Program-made: the position numbers and the translations under genes | Shown: positions 1 through 8,331 of the stretch, piece after piece | Layout of the letters: every line of letters starts with the position of its first letter | Numbering within the stretch: the stretch's first letter is position 1 | Assembly: GCF_003999195.1 (NCBI RefSeq) | Contig: NZ_RJVR01000192.1 | Coordinates: 1 to 64,000, forward strand | Source of the DNA: Streptomyces soli | GTDB taxonomy: Bacteria; Actinomycetota; Actinomycetes; Streptomycetales; Streptomycetaceae | Reading direction: 5' to 3' | DNA length: 64,000 bases | The notes under the pieces: generated by a model | Seen by the model: only the letters and a program-made list of their open reading frames with translations | Databases searched by the model: none | What the model was told of the DNA's origin: nothing

Positions 1-158
1 CGCGCCGCCGTCGCCGTACGCGCGCCAGCGCCCCCGGCGCCGTCGCCGTCGCCCAGGCCGAGCCCACGGCTGCCGTCGAGGCACCCGCCACCGACGAGCC
101 CAAGCCGGCCCGGCGCCGTCGCCGCACCCGCTCGGGCGCTGCGACCAGCGACAGCTGA
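1..158 (+). CDS. C-terminal tail of an Arg/Ala-rich protein, probably a DEAD-box RNA helicase (partial)
   Basis: Only the last 51 codons are inside the window (frame starting at base 3, stop TGA at 156-158). The tail is low-complexity and very basic, with runs such as RRRRRT and PARRRRRTRSG separated by Ala/Pro/Glu-rich spacers. Such Arg-rich tails are common on actinobacterial DEAD-box RNA helicases, where they bind RNA nonspecifically. In mycobacteria a deaD gene also lies near corA and mrp, which supports the guess. No helicase motif is inside the window, so identity is inferred. A strong terminator hairpin follows 13 bases after the stop. Confidence 0.5.
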   Translation, partial: RRRRRTRASAPGAVAVAQAEPTAAVEAPATDEPKPARRRRRTRSGAATSDS

Positions 159-170
159 CAGCCGGCTCTG

Positions 171-217
171 AACGGCGAAGGGCCGGCCACCGTCTCGGTG
201 GCCGGCCCTTCGCCGTT
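171..217 (+). terminator. Strong intrinsic-type terminator hairpin
   Basis: A perfect 21-bp inverted repeat (171-191 pairing with 197-217) has a 5-base loop, starting 13 bases after the stop at 158. No long U tract follows, as is usual in Streptomyces. It isolates the upstream gene from the EamA gene. Confidence 0.85.
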
Positions 218-302
218 TCGACGGCCCGGACAGGGCCGTGGGCCGTAACGGGCCTTACGCTGGGGAGGCCCGTCACCAGCCGTGCCCTCCGAAGGAGCCT
301 CC

Positions 303-1253
303 GTGTCAGCCGCGTCGCAGCCCACGCGCACCGCCACCGCAGCCGCCGATCGCGCCGCCGGCGGCCCGGAGCCGGAGCGGCATGCCGGGGCGACGGTGGA
401 CTTCACGCTGCTGGCGGTGGCGATCGCGGGCGTGTCGCTGTCGGCGCCGCTGATCGCGGCGACCGCCGCGCCCGCGCTGGCCATCGCCTTCTGGCGGAAC
501 GCCATGGCCGTGGGAGCGCTCAGCCCCTTCGCCCTCGTACGACACCGGGGCGAGCTGCGCCGCATGGGGCGGCGCGCCCTGCTGCTGTCCATAGCCGCCG
601 GCGCCGTACTGGCCCTGCACTTCGGGCTGTGGCTGCCGAGCCTGTCCATGACCTCGGTCGCCTCGTCGACAGCCCTGTGCACGACCACCCCGATCTGGAC
701 GACTCTCTTCCTCCGCATGCGCGGCCACCGACCCCCCACCCTTGTCTGGGCCGGCACCCTCCTCGCGGTCGTCGGCGTCGTGATCCTCACCGGCGTCGAC
801 CTGTCCCTCTCCCCCCGCGCCCTCGCAGGCGACGCCCTCGCGCTGGGCGGCGGCATCGCGGCCGCCGCGTACGTCCTCCTGGGCGCCGAAGTCCGACGCA
901 CCGTCAGCACGACCGCGTACACCTACGTCTGCTACTCGACCACCGCCGTCGTCCTGCTCGCCGCCTGCCTGGTCTCGGGCTCCGCCCTCCACGGCTACGA
1001 CGGCACCACCTGGGCCAAACTCGTCGCCCTCACCGTCGCCGCCCAACTGCTCGGCCACAGCCTCCTCAACCGCGTCGTCCGCGGCCTCGGCCCCTCCACC
1101 ACCTCCACCGCCATCCTCCTCGAAACCCCCGGCGCCGCCCTCATCGCCGCCCTGTGGCTCGGCCAAACCCCGCCGGTGGCGGCCTACCCGGCGCTCGGCG
1201 TGATCCTGGTGGGGCTGGCGCTGGTGGTGCGGGCGGGCCGGCAAAGCGCATAG
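303..1253 (+). CDS. EamA-family (DMT superfamily) membrane transporter
   Basis: The product is 316 residues with about ten hydrophobic segments arranged as two EamA repeats, for example LLAVAIAGVSLSAPLIAATA in the first half and a long series of Ala/Leu/Val-rich helices in the second. This is typical of drug/metabolite exporters in the cytoplasmic membrane. The open frame extends to a GTG at 282. I prefer GTG 303 because GAAGGAG at 291-297 lies 5 bases before it, whereas 282 has no site. The N-terminal 30 residues are hydrophilic. Substrate cannot be told from sequence. Transcription converges with corA, and a palindromic repeat fills the spacer. Confidence 0.85.
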   Translation: MSAASQPTRTATAAADRAAGGPEPERHAGATVDFTLLAVAIAGVSLSAPLIAATAAPALAIAFWRNAMAVGALSPFALVRHRGELRRMGRRALLLSIAAGAVLALHFGLWLPSLSMTSVASSTALCTTTPIWTTLFLRMRGHRPPTLVWAGTLLAVVGVVILTGVDLSLSPRALAGDALALGGGIAAAAYVLLGAEVRRTVSTTAYTYVCYSTTAVVLLAACLVSGSALHGYDGTTWAKLVALTVAAQLLGHSLLNRVVRGLGPSTTSTAILLETPGAALIAALWLGQTPPVAAYPALGVILVGLALVVRAGRQSA

Positions 1254-1295
1254 CCCACCGCACGGCCCCGGGCACCCCGGCCCGACGGAGGGGGC

Positions 1296-1379
1296 ACTCT
1301 CCCCCAGACTCCGTCCGGGGGGACCCCCACCCAGCCTTCGGCCGGAGGACCCCCACCCAGACGGAGTCTGGGGGAGAGT
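1296..1379. repeat. G/C palindromic intergenic repeat, copy 1, between convergent genes
   Basis: A 19-bp perfect inverted repeat (1296-1314 with 1361-1379) encloses a second hairpin near 1331-1346. Related sequences occur at 20583-20666, 21655-21775, 37015-37099, 51391-51450 and 59941-59978. It lies between the ends of the EamA gene (1253) and corA (1436), so it probably also works as a bidirectional terminator. Confidence 0.8.
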
Positions 1380-1435
1380 CCGGCGCAGCCGCCCCGAAGC
1401 CTGCGAAGCAGTGAGTGCGAGGACGGCAGAAGGGA

Positions 1436-2569
1436 TCAGAGCCAGCCGTTGCGGCGAAAGCCGCGGTGGATGGCGAAGCAGACGGAGAGCATGCCAATGA
1501 GGACGACGGGGTAGCCGAAGCGGGTGTGGAGCTCGGGCATGTGGTCGAAGTTCATGCCGTAGACGCCGGTGATCATGGTGGGGACGGCGAAGATGGCGGC
1601 CCAGGCGGTGATCTTGCGCATGTCCTCGTTCTGGACGACGGTGGCCTGGGCGAGGTTGGCCTGGAGGATGGAGTTGAGGAGGTCGTCGAAGCCGATGACC
1701 TGCTCGTGGACGCGGGCGACGTGGTCGGCGACGTCGCGGAAGTACTTCTGGATCTCGGGGTCGACGACCCGCATGGGCCGCTCGCTGAGCAGCTGCATGG
1801 GCCGCAGCAGAGGCGAGACGGCCCGCTTGAACTCCAGTACCTCGCGCTTGAGTTGGTAGATGCGGCCCGCGTCGCCGCCGCTGCGCGGGGTGCGGCCCTG
1901 CACCGCGGAGAAGACGTCGATCTCGACCTCGTCGATGTCGTCCTGGAGGGCGTCGGTCACCGCAAGGTAGTCGTCGACGACCTGGTCGGCGATGGCGTGG
2001 AGGACGGCGGAGGGGCCGTGGGCGAGCAGCTCGGGGTCGTCCTCGAGGCGGTGACGGAGGGCGCGGAGCGAGCCGTGGCCCCCGTGCCGGACGGTGATGA
2101 CGAAGTGCCGGCCGGTGAAGACCATGACCTCGCCGCTCTCGACCACCTCGCTGGTGGCGGTGAGTTCGGCGTGCTCGACGTAGCGGATGGTCTTGAAGAC
2201 CATGAAGAGCGTGTCGTCGTAGCGCTCCAGCTTCGGCCGCTGGTGCGCCATCACCGCGTCCTCGACCGCCAGCGGGTGCAGTCCGAAGACCTCAGCGATG
2301 CCGGAGAACTCCTGCTCCGACGGCTCGTGCAGGCCGATCCACACGAAACCCTTGTCGCCGCTGCTGTCGCCACCCCGCACCTGGTCCAGGGCCTCGCGCG
2401 GGCTCAGGTGGTCGCTGGCGCGGCGGCCGTCGCGGTAGACGGCGCAGTCCACGACCGAGCTGGGGACGGCCGGGCGGCCGGCGGTCGGGCCGTAGTCGTA
2501 CGAAGCGTGGCTCTTGCGCAGGCTGGGGCGCGGGCGGACGACTGCGCGCAGGTCGCGGATCATCGACAT
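1436..2569 (-). CDS. corA: CorA-family magnesium/divalent cation channel
   Basis: The product is 377 residues and imports Mg2+ (or Co2+/Ni2+) as a homopentamer in the cytoplasmic membrane. The diagnostic selectivity-filter motif is present near the C-terminus as VYGMNFDHMPEL, between two transmembrane helices (ITAWAAIFAVPTMITGVYG and PVVLIGMLSVCFAI). A long charged cytoplasmic domain with coiled-coil helices precedes it. The frame runs open to 2710, but ATG 2569 is chosen because AGGAG at 2576-2580 lies 6 bases upstream. The basic last residues (HRGFRRNGWL) are typical of CorA. No Mg2+-sensing leader was recognised. The gene converges with the EamA gene. Confidence 0.95.
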   Translation of the reverse strand: MSMIRDLRAVVRPRPSLRKSHASYDYGPTAGRPAVPSSVVDCAVYRDGRRASDHLSPREALDQVRGGDSSGDKGFVWIGLHEPSEQEFSGIAEVFGLHPLAVEDAVMAHQRPKLERYDDTLFMVFKTIRYVEHAELTATSEVVESGEVMVFTGRHFVITVRHGGHGSLRALRHRLEDDPELLAHGPSAVLHAIADQVVDDYLAVTDALQDDIDEVEIDVFSAVQGRTPRSGGDAGRIYQLKREVLEFKRAVSPLLRPMQLLSERPMRVVDPEIQKYFRDVADHVARVHEQVIGFDDLLNSILQANLAQATVVQNEDMRKITAWAAIFAVPTMITGVYGMNFDHMPELHTRFGYPVVLIGMLSVCFAIHRGFRRNGWL

Positions 2570-2993
2570 GGCAAGCTCCTTCACGGACTGGCCGACGGCG
2601 TGACGACGCCGTACTGAAATGCTGATCAATGCAGGGTGATCACAGCGCAGTTCAGGGAGCTCTTCCGGTGCGTGGTGCGTGCGTCCGTATGACGGCGACG
2701 CAGACAGCACGTGGCGACTGCCACTCGCGGAAAGTCAGAGATTCCGGGATTCCGGGTTTCGCGGCTGGGAGGCCGGGAAGGGAAGCGTGGGGATCAGTGC
2801 GAGAGTCGCCGGGCGGAAGAGCTGCCGGTACTGCACGGTCGACTAGGATCCATTGCAGCCCCCACCTCCTCCTGCCGATCCCCGCTTGGGGAAGACCTGT
2901 TGGCGATTTACTCAGCCAGCGGCCCAGCCTACCAGGGGGCTGAGGCGTTACCTCGGCACTTTGCCCGTTCGATACGCGCTCTATGCTCGCGTC
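2570..2993. other. 424-base divergent intergenic region, corA / SUFU-domain gene
   Basis: Short open frames here have no ribosome-binding site or recognisable product. The right end contains a candidate -10 box, TATGCT at 2982-2987, six bases before the ATG at 2994, which suggests a leaderless transcript. The left end should hold the corA promoter. I see no M-box or other riboswitch fold. Confidence 0.5.
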
Positions 2994-3587
2994 ATGGTCG
3001 AGGTACTGGAGCTGGTGGAGGCGCGGCTGCGCATGGCGTTCGGCGAGCCGGACGCCCGGGCGGCGGTGACTTTCCTCGGTACGGAGCGGATCGAGGTGCT
3101 GCGTTTCGTCGACGGCGACATGCTGCGTTACGTCACCCTCGGCATGTCGCGCGAGCCGATGAACGATCCCCTGGCCGCCGTCGCCGACCCCCTGCGCGGG
3201 CCGCGCGCCGAGCTGGTGCTCTCCCTCCGGGCGGGTCGGGCCTCCGGCGCCGACACGGACAAGGTGCTGCGGCCGCTGGCGGTCCTCGCCGCATCCCCCC
3301 GGGTCGAGGGTGTCGTCGTCGCCCCGGGCAACTCGCTCGACGTCGGCGAACCCCTGTGGCCCGCGGCGCCGTTCTCGGCGGTGCTCGTGGCCGAGCCCGG
3401 CGGCCTGGTGGAGGCCCTGGCCCTGGAGGCGCCGCTCGATCCGGTGCGCTTCTTCCCGCTGCTGCCGATGACGCATACGGAGGCCGCCTGGAAGCGGGTC
3501 CATGGCGCGGCCGCGTTGCAGGAGCGGTGGCTCCAGCACGGCACGGATCTGCGTGACCCGGTACGCGGCCCGGTGTCGCTCGGCTGA
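2994..3587 (+). CDS. Suppressor-of-fused (SUFU) domain protein
   Basis: The product is 197 residues, beginning MVEVLELVEARLRMAFGEPD. The pattern (short N-terminal helix, then RIEVLRFVDGDMLRYVTLGMS and later HTEAAWKRVHG) fits the bacterial SUFU-like domain family common in Streptomyces. Bacterial members have no established biochemical role; some act as immunity or partner proteins. The frame extends upstream to 2853, but ATG 2994 is preferred because it begins the conserved part and has TATGCT 6 bases before it. It stands alone, divergent from corA. Confidence 0.75.
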   Translation: MVEVLELVEARLRMAFGEPDARAAVTFLGTERIEVLRFVDGDMLRYVTLGMSREPMNDPLAAVADPLRGPRAELVLSLRAGRASGADTDKVLRPLAVLAASPRVEGVVVAPGNSLDVGEPLWPAAPFSAVLVAEPGGLVEALALEAPLDPVRFFPLLPMTHTEAAWKRVHGAAALQERWLQHGTDLRDPVRGPVSLG

Positions 3588-3687
3588 GGCGATCCGCGGA
3601 GACGCTCGGGAAGCCCGGCGCGCCGATCCGTGCCGGACGGGTGATCGTCCTTGACGCGGGCACGGCGCGGGAGGACTGTTGGGCGGT

Positions 3688-4323
3688 ATGAGGGGCGAAC
3701 CCAGTTGCCCGAAGTGCGGTGGCCGGGTCCGAGCGCCCGGCCTCTTCTCCGATTCCTGGCAGTGCGACGAGCACGGCGCCGTCCATCCACTGCAGCCCGT
3801 CGTCCCGCCGAGCGTCGAGGCGCTGAGCGTGGTCGTGAACCGCGCGCATGTGCCGGTGTGGATGCCGTGGCCGCTGCCGGTCGGCTGGCTGTTCACCGGC
3901 GTGGCGTCGGCGGGCGACGACCGAAGCGGCGGGCGGGCGACGGCTGTCGCGTGCTCGGGCCCCGGGCCGCTGGGCGGTCCCGGTGAGATGGTACTGGTGG
4001 CCGAAGAGCTGGGAGTCGGGCTCGGTGCCCGCTTCGCGGGCATTCCGGGACCCGATCCGGGTCCACAGATGTGTATCGGCAGGCCGCCGGCCGCCAAGGT
4101 GATCGCCGCGGGGCGGGTGACGCCGCTGTGGCATGTGGCCGGCGTGCCGGCCGATCGCGCGGTCTTCGCAGGTGAGTCGTTCGGACTGTGGCTGTGGGCG
4201 GTGGTCTGGCCGGAGGAGGCCGGGCTGCTGATGTACGACGAGTTGATACTGACCGATCTGCGGGATGCCGGCGCGGAGGTCGAGCTCGTGCCGTGCGGGG
4301 CGCTCTCACCACGTCTGTTGTAG
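3688..4323 (+). CDS. Conserved Streptomyces zinc-ribbon protein (DUF6758-like)
   Basis: The product is 211 residues. Residues 7-29 hold a compact metal-binding knuckle (C7-x2-C10, then C26-x2-H29), followed by an Ala/Gly/Pro-rich globular part with no membrane segment. It resembles an uncharacterised family conserved in Streptomyces (I believe DUF6758), and no function is known. The ATG at 3688 is used; a TTG at 3679 is in frame, but GGAGGA at 3670-3675 is too close to it. The PHP gene follows 102 bases downstream in the same direction. Confidence 0.65.
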   Translation: MRGEPSCPKCGGRVRAPGLFSDSWQCDEHGAVHPLQPVVPPSVEALSVVVNRAHVPVWMPWPLPVGWLFTGVASAGDDRSGGRATAVACSGPGPLGGPGEMVLVAEELGVGLGARFAGIPGPDPGPQMCIGRPPAAKVIAAGRVTPLWHVAGVPADRAVFAGESFGLWLWAVVWPEEAGLLMYDELILTDLRDAGAEVELVPCGALSPRLL

Positions 4324-4425
4324 TGAACGCTCTGCGGACAGGTCCCTGGAATTCAAAGGCGTCCAAGGCCGTTATCCTGGTATTCGCATCCCCGCATCTA
4401 TAGCCGACCGCCTTGGAGTTCAACC

Positions 4426-5283
4426 GTGCGCATCGACCTGCACACCCACTCCACGGCATCTGACGGCACCGACACCCCGGCCGAGCTGGTCCGCAACGCG
4501 GCCGCCGCGGGCCTGGACGTCGTCGCCCTCACCGACCACGACACGGTGGGCGGATATGCGGAGGCCCAGAAGTCCCTGCACGAGCTGACGGTCCCGCTCA
4601 CCCTGGTGACCGGCGCCGAGTTGTCCTGCCGGATCGACGGTGTGAGCCTGCACCTGCTCGCGTACCTCTTCGACCCGCGCGAGCCCGAGCTGTTCCGCGA
4701 GCGCGAGCTCGTACGGGACGACCGGGTGCCGCGCGCCCGCGCCATGGTCGCGAAGCTGAACGAGAACGGCGTCCCGGTCACCTGGGAGCGCGTCGCGCAG
4801 ATCGCCGGGGACGGGGCGGTGGGCCGCCCGCACATCGCGCAGGCGCTGATCGAGGCGGGCCTGGTCGGCAGCATCTCCGAGGCCTTCACTCCGCAGTGGA
4901 TCGGCCCGGGCGGACCGGCGTACGTCGAGAAGCACGAGCTCGACCCCTTCGAGGCAGTACGCCTGGTCAAAGGCGCTGGCGGCGTGACGGTCTTCGCCCA
5001 CCCGGCGGCCGTGAAGCGCGGCGTGTGCGTGCCGGACAGCGTCATATCCGACCTCGCGGCGGCCGGCCTGGACGGCATCGAGGTCGACCACATGGACCAC
5101 GACGAGCCCACCCGGGCCCGACTGCGGGGCCTCGCGGGGGAACTGGGTCTGCTGGCCACGGGGTCGAGTGACTACCACGGCACCCGCAAGACGTGCCGGC
5201 TCGGCGAGTACACGACGGACCCGGAGGTATACGGCGAGATCGCGCGGCGCGCCACGGGCGCCGTGCCGATCAGCGCCGTCTAG
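4426..5283 (+). CDS. PHP-domain phosphoesterase (RNase AM / nucleotide 3',5'-bisphosphate phosphatase type)
   Basis: The product is 285 residues. The PHP metal ligands are visible in order: DLHTHST at residues 4-10, TDHDT near 38-42, GAELSC, FAHP near 190 and a C-terminal SSDYHG. This architecture matches the YciV/TrpH family, which hydrolyses 3',5'-bisphosphonucleotides and trims RNA 5' ends in the cytoplasm. The start is a GTG at 4426 with a weak TTGGAG about 8 bases before it. It is followed at 72 bases by the MarC-type gene in the same direction. The exact substrate in Streptomyces is an inference. Confidence 0.85.
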   Translation: MRIDLHTHSTASDGTDTPAELVRNAAAAGLDVVALTDHDTVGGYAEAQKSLHELTVPLTLVTGAELSCRIDGVSLHLLAYLFDPREPELFRERELVRDDRVPRARAMVAKLNENGVPVTWERVAQIAGDGAVGRPHIAQALIEAGLVGSISEAFTPQWIGPGGPAYVEKHELDPFEAVRLVKGAGGVTVFAHPAAVKRGVCVPDSVISDLAAAGLDGIEVDHMDHDEPTRARLRGLAGELGLLATGSSDYHGTRKTCRLGEYTTDPEVYGEIARRATGAVPISAV

Positions 5284-5355
5284 CGCGATTCCCCTCCGGC
5301 CCCCGTCCCTCCCTCAACCCCGCCTGTCCGCAAACGCCGGACGGCCTGAAAGCTC

Positions 5356-5970
5356 ATGAACCTCTTCGACCCGACCCTCTTCGGGTCCGTCTTCGTCACG
5401 CTCTTCGTGATCATGGACCCGCCCGGCATCACGCCGATCTTCCTCGCCCTCACCTCCGGCCGTGCCACGAAGACCCAGCGGAAGATGGCCTGGCAGGCCA
5501 CCCTCGTCGCACTCGGCGTCATCACCATCTTCGGCATCTGCGGCCAGCAGATCCTGGACTACCTGCATGTGTCGGTGCCCGCGCTGATGATGGCGGGCGG
5601 GCTGCTCCTGTTGCTGATCGCGCTCGATCTGCTCACCGGCAAGGCGGACGAGCCGACGCAGACCAAGGACGTCAATGTCGCGCTCGTGCCGCTCGGCATG
5701 CCGCTGCTGGCGGGGCCGGGGGCGATCGTGACCGTGATCCTGGCGGTGCAGAAGGCGGACTCGGTGGGGCAGCAGGTGTCGGTGTGGGTGGCGATCGTGG
5801 CCATGCATGCCGTGCTGTGGCTGACGATGCGCTATTCGCTGCTGATCATCCGTCTGATCAAGGACGGCGGTGTGGTCCTGGTGACCCGGCTGTCCGGGAT
5901 GCTGCTCTCGGCGATCGCCGTGCAACAGATCGCCAACGGCATCTTCGGCTTCATCCGCGGCGAGGGGTAG
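5356..5970 (+). CDS. MarC-family integral membrane protein
   Basis: The product is 204 residues with six predicted membrane helices. The MarC/UPF0056 signature is in the first helices (LFVIMDPPGITPIFLALTSG, and later PLLAGPGAIVTVILAV). Despite its name, MarC does not confer multiple antibiotic resistance and its function is unknown. The ATG at 5356 begins directly with the first helix. It probably shares a transcript with the PHP gene. A terminator hairpin lies 18 bases after the stop. Confidence 0.9.
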   Translation: MNLFDPTLFGSVFVTLFVIMDPPGITPIFLALTSGRATKTQRKMAWQATLVALGVITIFGICGQQILDYLHVSVPALMMAGGLLLLLIALDLLTGKADEPTQTKDVNVALVPLGMPLLAGPGAIVTVILAVQKADSVGQQVSVWVAIVAMHAVLWLTMRYSLLIIRLIKDGGVVLVTRLSGMLLSAIAVQQIANGIFGFIRGEG

Positions 5971-5988
5971 CTCGTAGTGGGTAGCCAA

Positions 5989-6018
5989 AGGGCCCTGTAC
6001 GTCCTCGTACAGGGCCCT
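5989..6018. terminator. Hairpin terminator between convergent genes
   Basis: A 12-bp perfect stem (5989-6000 with 6007-6018, AGGGCCCTGTAC) has a 6-base loop. It lies between the stop of the MarC gene at 5970 and the stop of the small minus-strand gene at 6039, so it can serve both. Confidence 0.8.
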
Positions 6019-6038
6019 ACTGCGTAAAGCTGTCTCCC

Positions 6039-6179
6039 CTACTCCGCCGGGCGGATGTAAAGGCGCTGGCCGGTTTCGGCAGCCTGCTGAACGATCTTCT
6101 TGACGGAGGCGGCGTCCACGACCGTGCTGTCGACGGCGGTGCCGTCCTGGTCGTTGAGGCGCATGATTTCGAAGCGCAT
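6039..6179 (-). CDS. 46-residue conserved small protein, unknown function
   Basis: This reading frame encodes MRFEIMRLNDQDGT followed by AVDSTVVDAASVKKIVQQAA and ends in LYIRPAE. It has a good ribosome-binding site (GGGAG about 8 bases before the ATG at 6179), a bounded length and strong third-position G/C bias. It looks like a folded beta-alpha-beta mini-protein, with no signal or membrane segment. Proteins of this kind are widely conserved in Streptomyces but unnamed. The 247 bases between it and the divergent NYN gene are relatively AT-rich and should hold both promoters. Confidence 0.7.
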   Translation of the reverse strand: MRFEIMRLNDQDGTAVDSTVVDAASVKKIVQQAAETGQRLYIRPAE

Positions 6180-6426
6180 GGGCTTCTCCCTTCGTCCGGG
6201 CACTCCTCCATTGGAGCGGTGAGCTGCTTCACAGCCATTGCTTGTCCGTTAAGTCTGGATTGCGAGGCGCACTTGTCGCATCTCGGATCCCCACTTACAT
6301 GACTGAACAACGAAGCTGCCCAGGAAAACATTCCCTACGCTAACGAAATCCTTTCGGAGCCTAACTACTCGCCGGTAGCTGCTCCGGTTGTGCGCGCACG
6401 GCGGGCCGCCGGACAATGTGACCTCT

Positions 6427-7326
6427 ATGAACGACGACGTCCTGGCCGCCATCGAGCGGACCAACGAGCTCCTGCAACGCGTGCTCGCCGAGGTCGCAAC
6501 CACCCCGGCCACCCATGCGGTCTTCGTCGACGCCGGGTATGTGTACGCCGCCGCCGGCCGCCTCGTCGCGGGCACCGAGGACCGGCGGGCCTTCGAGCTG
6601 GACGCCGAGGCGATCATCGAGGCCTTCATCGACAAGGCCCGCGCGCTCTTCCCCGACAGCCGGCTGCTGCGGGTCTACTGGTACGACGGCGCCAGGCGCC
6701 GCATCCACACCCCCGAGCAGGAGCGGATCGCCGAGCTGCCGGACGTCAAGGTGCGGCTCGGCAACCTCAACGCCAGCCGGCAGCAGAAGGGCGTCGACTC
6801 GCTCATCCGCTCCGACCTGGAGTCACTCGCCCGGCACCGGGCCATCAGCGACGCCGTGCTGATCGGCGGCGACGAGGACCTGGTCTCCGCGGTCGAGGCC
6901 GCGCAGGGCTACGGCGCCCGGGTCCACCTGTGGGGCATCGAGGCCGACAGCGGCCGCAACCAGGCCGACCCGCTGCTCTGGGAGGTCGACAGCCAGCGCA
7001 CCTTCGACCTCGACTTCTGCAAGCCGTACATCACCCGGCGCTCCACCCCCGCCTATGGCAGCGACCTGCCCGGCAGCCCGGGGATCATCCCGACGCGCGA
7101 GGACGTGCACTTCGTCGGCGCCCGGGTCGCCGCGCAGTGGCTGTCCACCCGCGGCCGCGAGTCGCTCGCCGAGCTGCTGCCGGGCCACCCGTATCTGCCG
7201 CCCGCGTACGACCAGGAGCTGCTGGTCGAGGCCGAAGGAATGCTCAACATCTCCCTGCGCGGCCACGCCGACCTGCGGCGCGTCCTGCGCGACGGCTTCT
7301 GGGAGCACCTGCAGGCGCAGCTTTAG
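6427..7326 (+). CDS. NYN-domain (PIN-like) putative RNase
   Basis: The product is 299 residues. An N-terminal helix is followed by the NYN fold: VFVDAGYVY with acidic D35, KGVDSLIRSDL, and VLIGGDEDLVSAVEAA, giving the conserved acidic triad of this PIN-related nuclease superfamily. About 100 C-terminal residues (from TREDVHFVGARVAAQWL) form a helical domain that may bind nucleic acid. NYN proteins are thought to process or degrade RNA, but the target is unknown. ATG 6427 is chosen; an in-frame GTG at 6388 lacks support. No Shine-Dalgarno is visible at 6427, so the mRNA may be leaderless. The stop codon lies inside the inverted repeat 7323-7390. Confidence 0.8.
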   Translation: MNDDVLAAIERTNELLQRVLAEVATTPATHAVFVDAGYVYAAAGRLVAGTEDRRAFELDAEAIIEAFIDKARALFPDSRLLRVYWYDGARRRIHTPEQERIAELPDVKVRLGNLNASRQQKGVDSLIRSDLESLARHRAISDAVLIGGDEDLVSAVEAAQGYGARVHLWGIEADSGRNQADPLLWEVDSQRTFDLDFCKPYITRRSTPAYGSDLPGSPGIIPTREDVHFVGARVAAQWLSTRGRESLAELLPGHPYLPPAYDQELLVEAEGMLNISLRGHADLRRVLRDGFWEHLQAQL

Positions 7327-7390
7327 GGCCTGTCTTGTTGATCTCCGTGGGGAAGGAGCGGGGTCTGGTAATCCACAAGACAGGCCCTAA
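7323..7390. repeat. 68-bp inverted-repeat element spanning both convergent stop codons
   Basis: Sixteen bases at 7323-7338 (beginning TTAGGGCCTGTCTTGT) are perfectly complementary to 7375-7390, separated by 36 bases. The left arm contains the NYN stop codon and the right arm contains the stop of the alpha/beta-hydrolase gene. The long spacer and GGGCCTGTCTTGT ends look more like a tiny transposon-derived element than an ordinary terminator, but it may act as one. Confidence 0.6.
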
Positions 7391-8259
7391 ACGCTTGCCC
7401 AGAAGGCGGTCAGCGCCTCGGCGGTGGCGGCGGGCTGCTCGGAGTTCGGGGAGTGCTCGGCGCCGTCGATCACCACCCGTACGGCGGAGAGGCGCTCGGC
7501 CATGTCGTCCAGCCAGGGGCAGGGCCAGGCGTGGTCCGCGGCACCGGAGATGACCAGCTTCGGGAGCGGAACGGCGGCCAGTTCGGCGACCCGGTCGGGC
7601 TCGGAGATCAGCTGCCGGCCGGTGACGACGAGCAGCTCCGGGACGTTGGCGAGCCAGCGGCGGTGCATGAAGTCGTCGACGGCGCCGGTGACTTCGGGCA
7701 CGGTGGCAGGGACGCCGGCGTCCTCCACGTCCAGTTCGCGCATGGCCTGCCAGACGGTCTCCATGTCGGCGACCGCGAGCGCTTCGAGCAGCATCTTCGT
7801 ACGGGCCTGCTGCTCGGCCTCGATCGCGGCCGGGCCCGAGCTCATGACCGTCAGCGACGCCCACCCCTCCGGTCCCGTCTCCAGCACCGCCCTGCGGGCC
7901 ACCAGGCCGCCCAGGGAGTGCCCCAGCAGGTGCACCGGGCCGGGCAGTGCCTCGGCCTGGGCGACCACGTCGGCCGCCAACTCGGCCTGGGCGTAGGGCG
8001 CCTCGGAGCGCGGGCCGCCTGTCTCGTGCTGGCCGCGGCCGTCCACGGCGATCGTACGGAAGCCGAACGCCGCCAGCGGTTCGAGCAGCGCGATGAAGTC
8101 CTCCTTGCTGCCCGTGAAGCCCGGGACCAGCAGCGCCGTGCCCCGGACAGCTGTCCCGGCGGGCGGCGTCGCGTCCAGTACCGCGAAGGACCCGCGGGCC
8201 GTCTCCAGCCGGTGGGCGCGGGCGTTGTCGGGCAGCGTGAGGAAGGGAGGCCTGCTCAT
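7387..8259 (-). CDS. Alpha/beta-hydrolase fold protein
   Basis: The product is 290 residues with a classical alpha/beta-hydrolase layout: an oxyanion strand region (TALLVPGFTGSKEDF), the nucleophile elbow LLGHSLGGLVARR containing GHSLGG, an acidic residue in the strand around ISGAADHAWPC, and the catalytic histidine in DGAEHSPN near the C-terminus. There is no signal peptide, so it is cytoplasmic. The substrate is unknown; candidates include esters, lactones and acyl groups. The start is the ATG at 8257-8259. It is divergent from the gene at 8332, with only 72 bases between starts. Confidence 0.85.
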   Translation of the reverse strand: MSRPPFLTLPDNARAHRLETARGSFAVLDATPPAGTAVRGTALLVPGFTGSKEDFIALLEPLAAFGFRTIAVDGRGQHETGGPRSEAPYAQAELAADVVAQAEALPGPVHLLGHSLGGLVARRAVLETGPEGWASLTVMSSGPAAIEAEQQARTKMLLEALAVADMETVWQAMRELDVEDAGVPATVPEVTGAVDDFMHRRWLANVPELLVVTGRQLISEPDRVAELAAVPLPKLVISGAADHAWPCPWLDDMAERLSAVRVVIDGAEHSPNSEQPAATAEALTAFWASV

Positions 8260-8331
8260 GCGGTCGAGGCTAGCGGTGCCGGGTTACGGGCCCCGAGCCG
8301 GACTCCATCCATCAGGCAATAGGCTGCAGAC

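Noticed and set aside
2570-2993. Possible M-box or other Mg2+ riboswitch upstream of corA
   Set aside because: No recognisable M-box helices, and the corA ribosome-binding site is not paired in any obvious structure.
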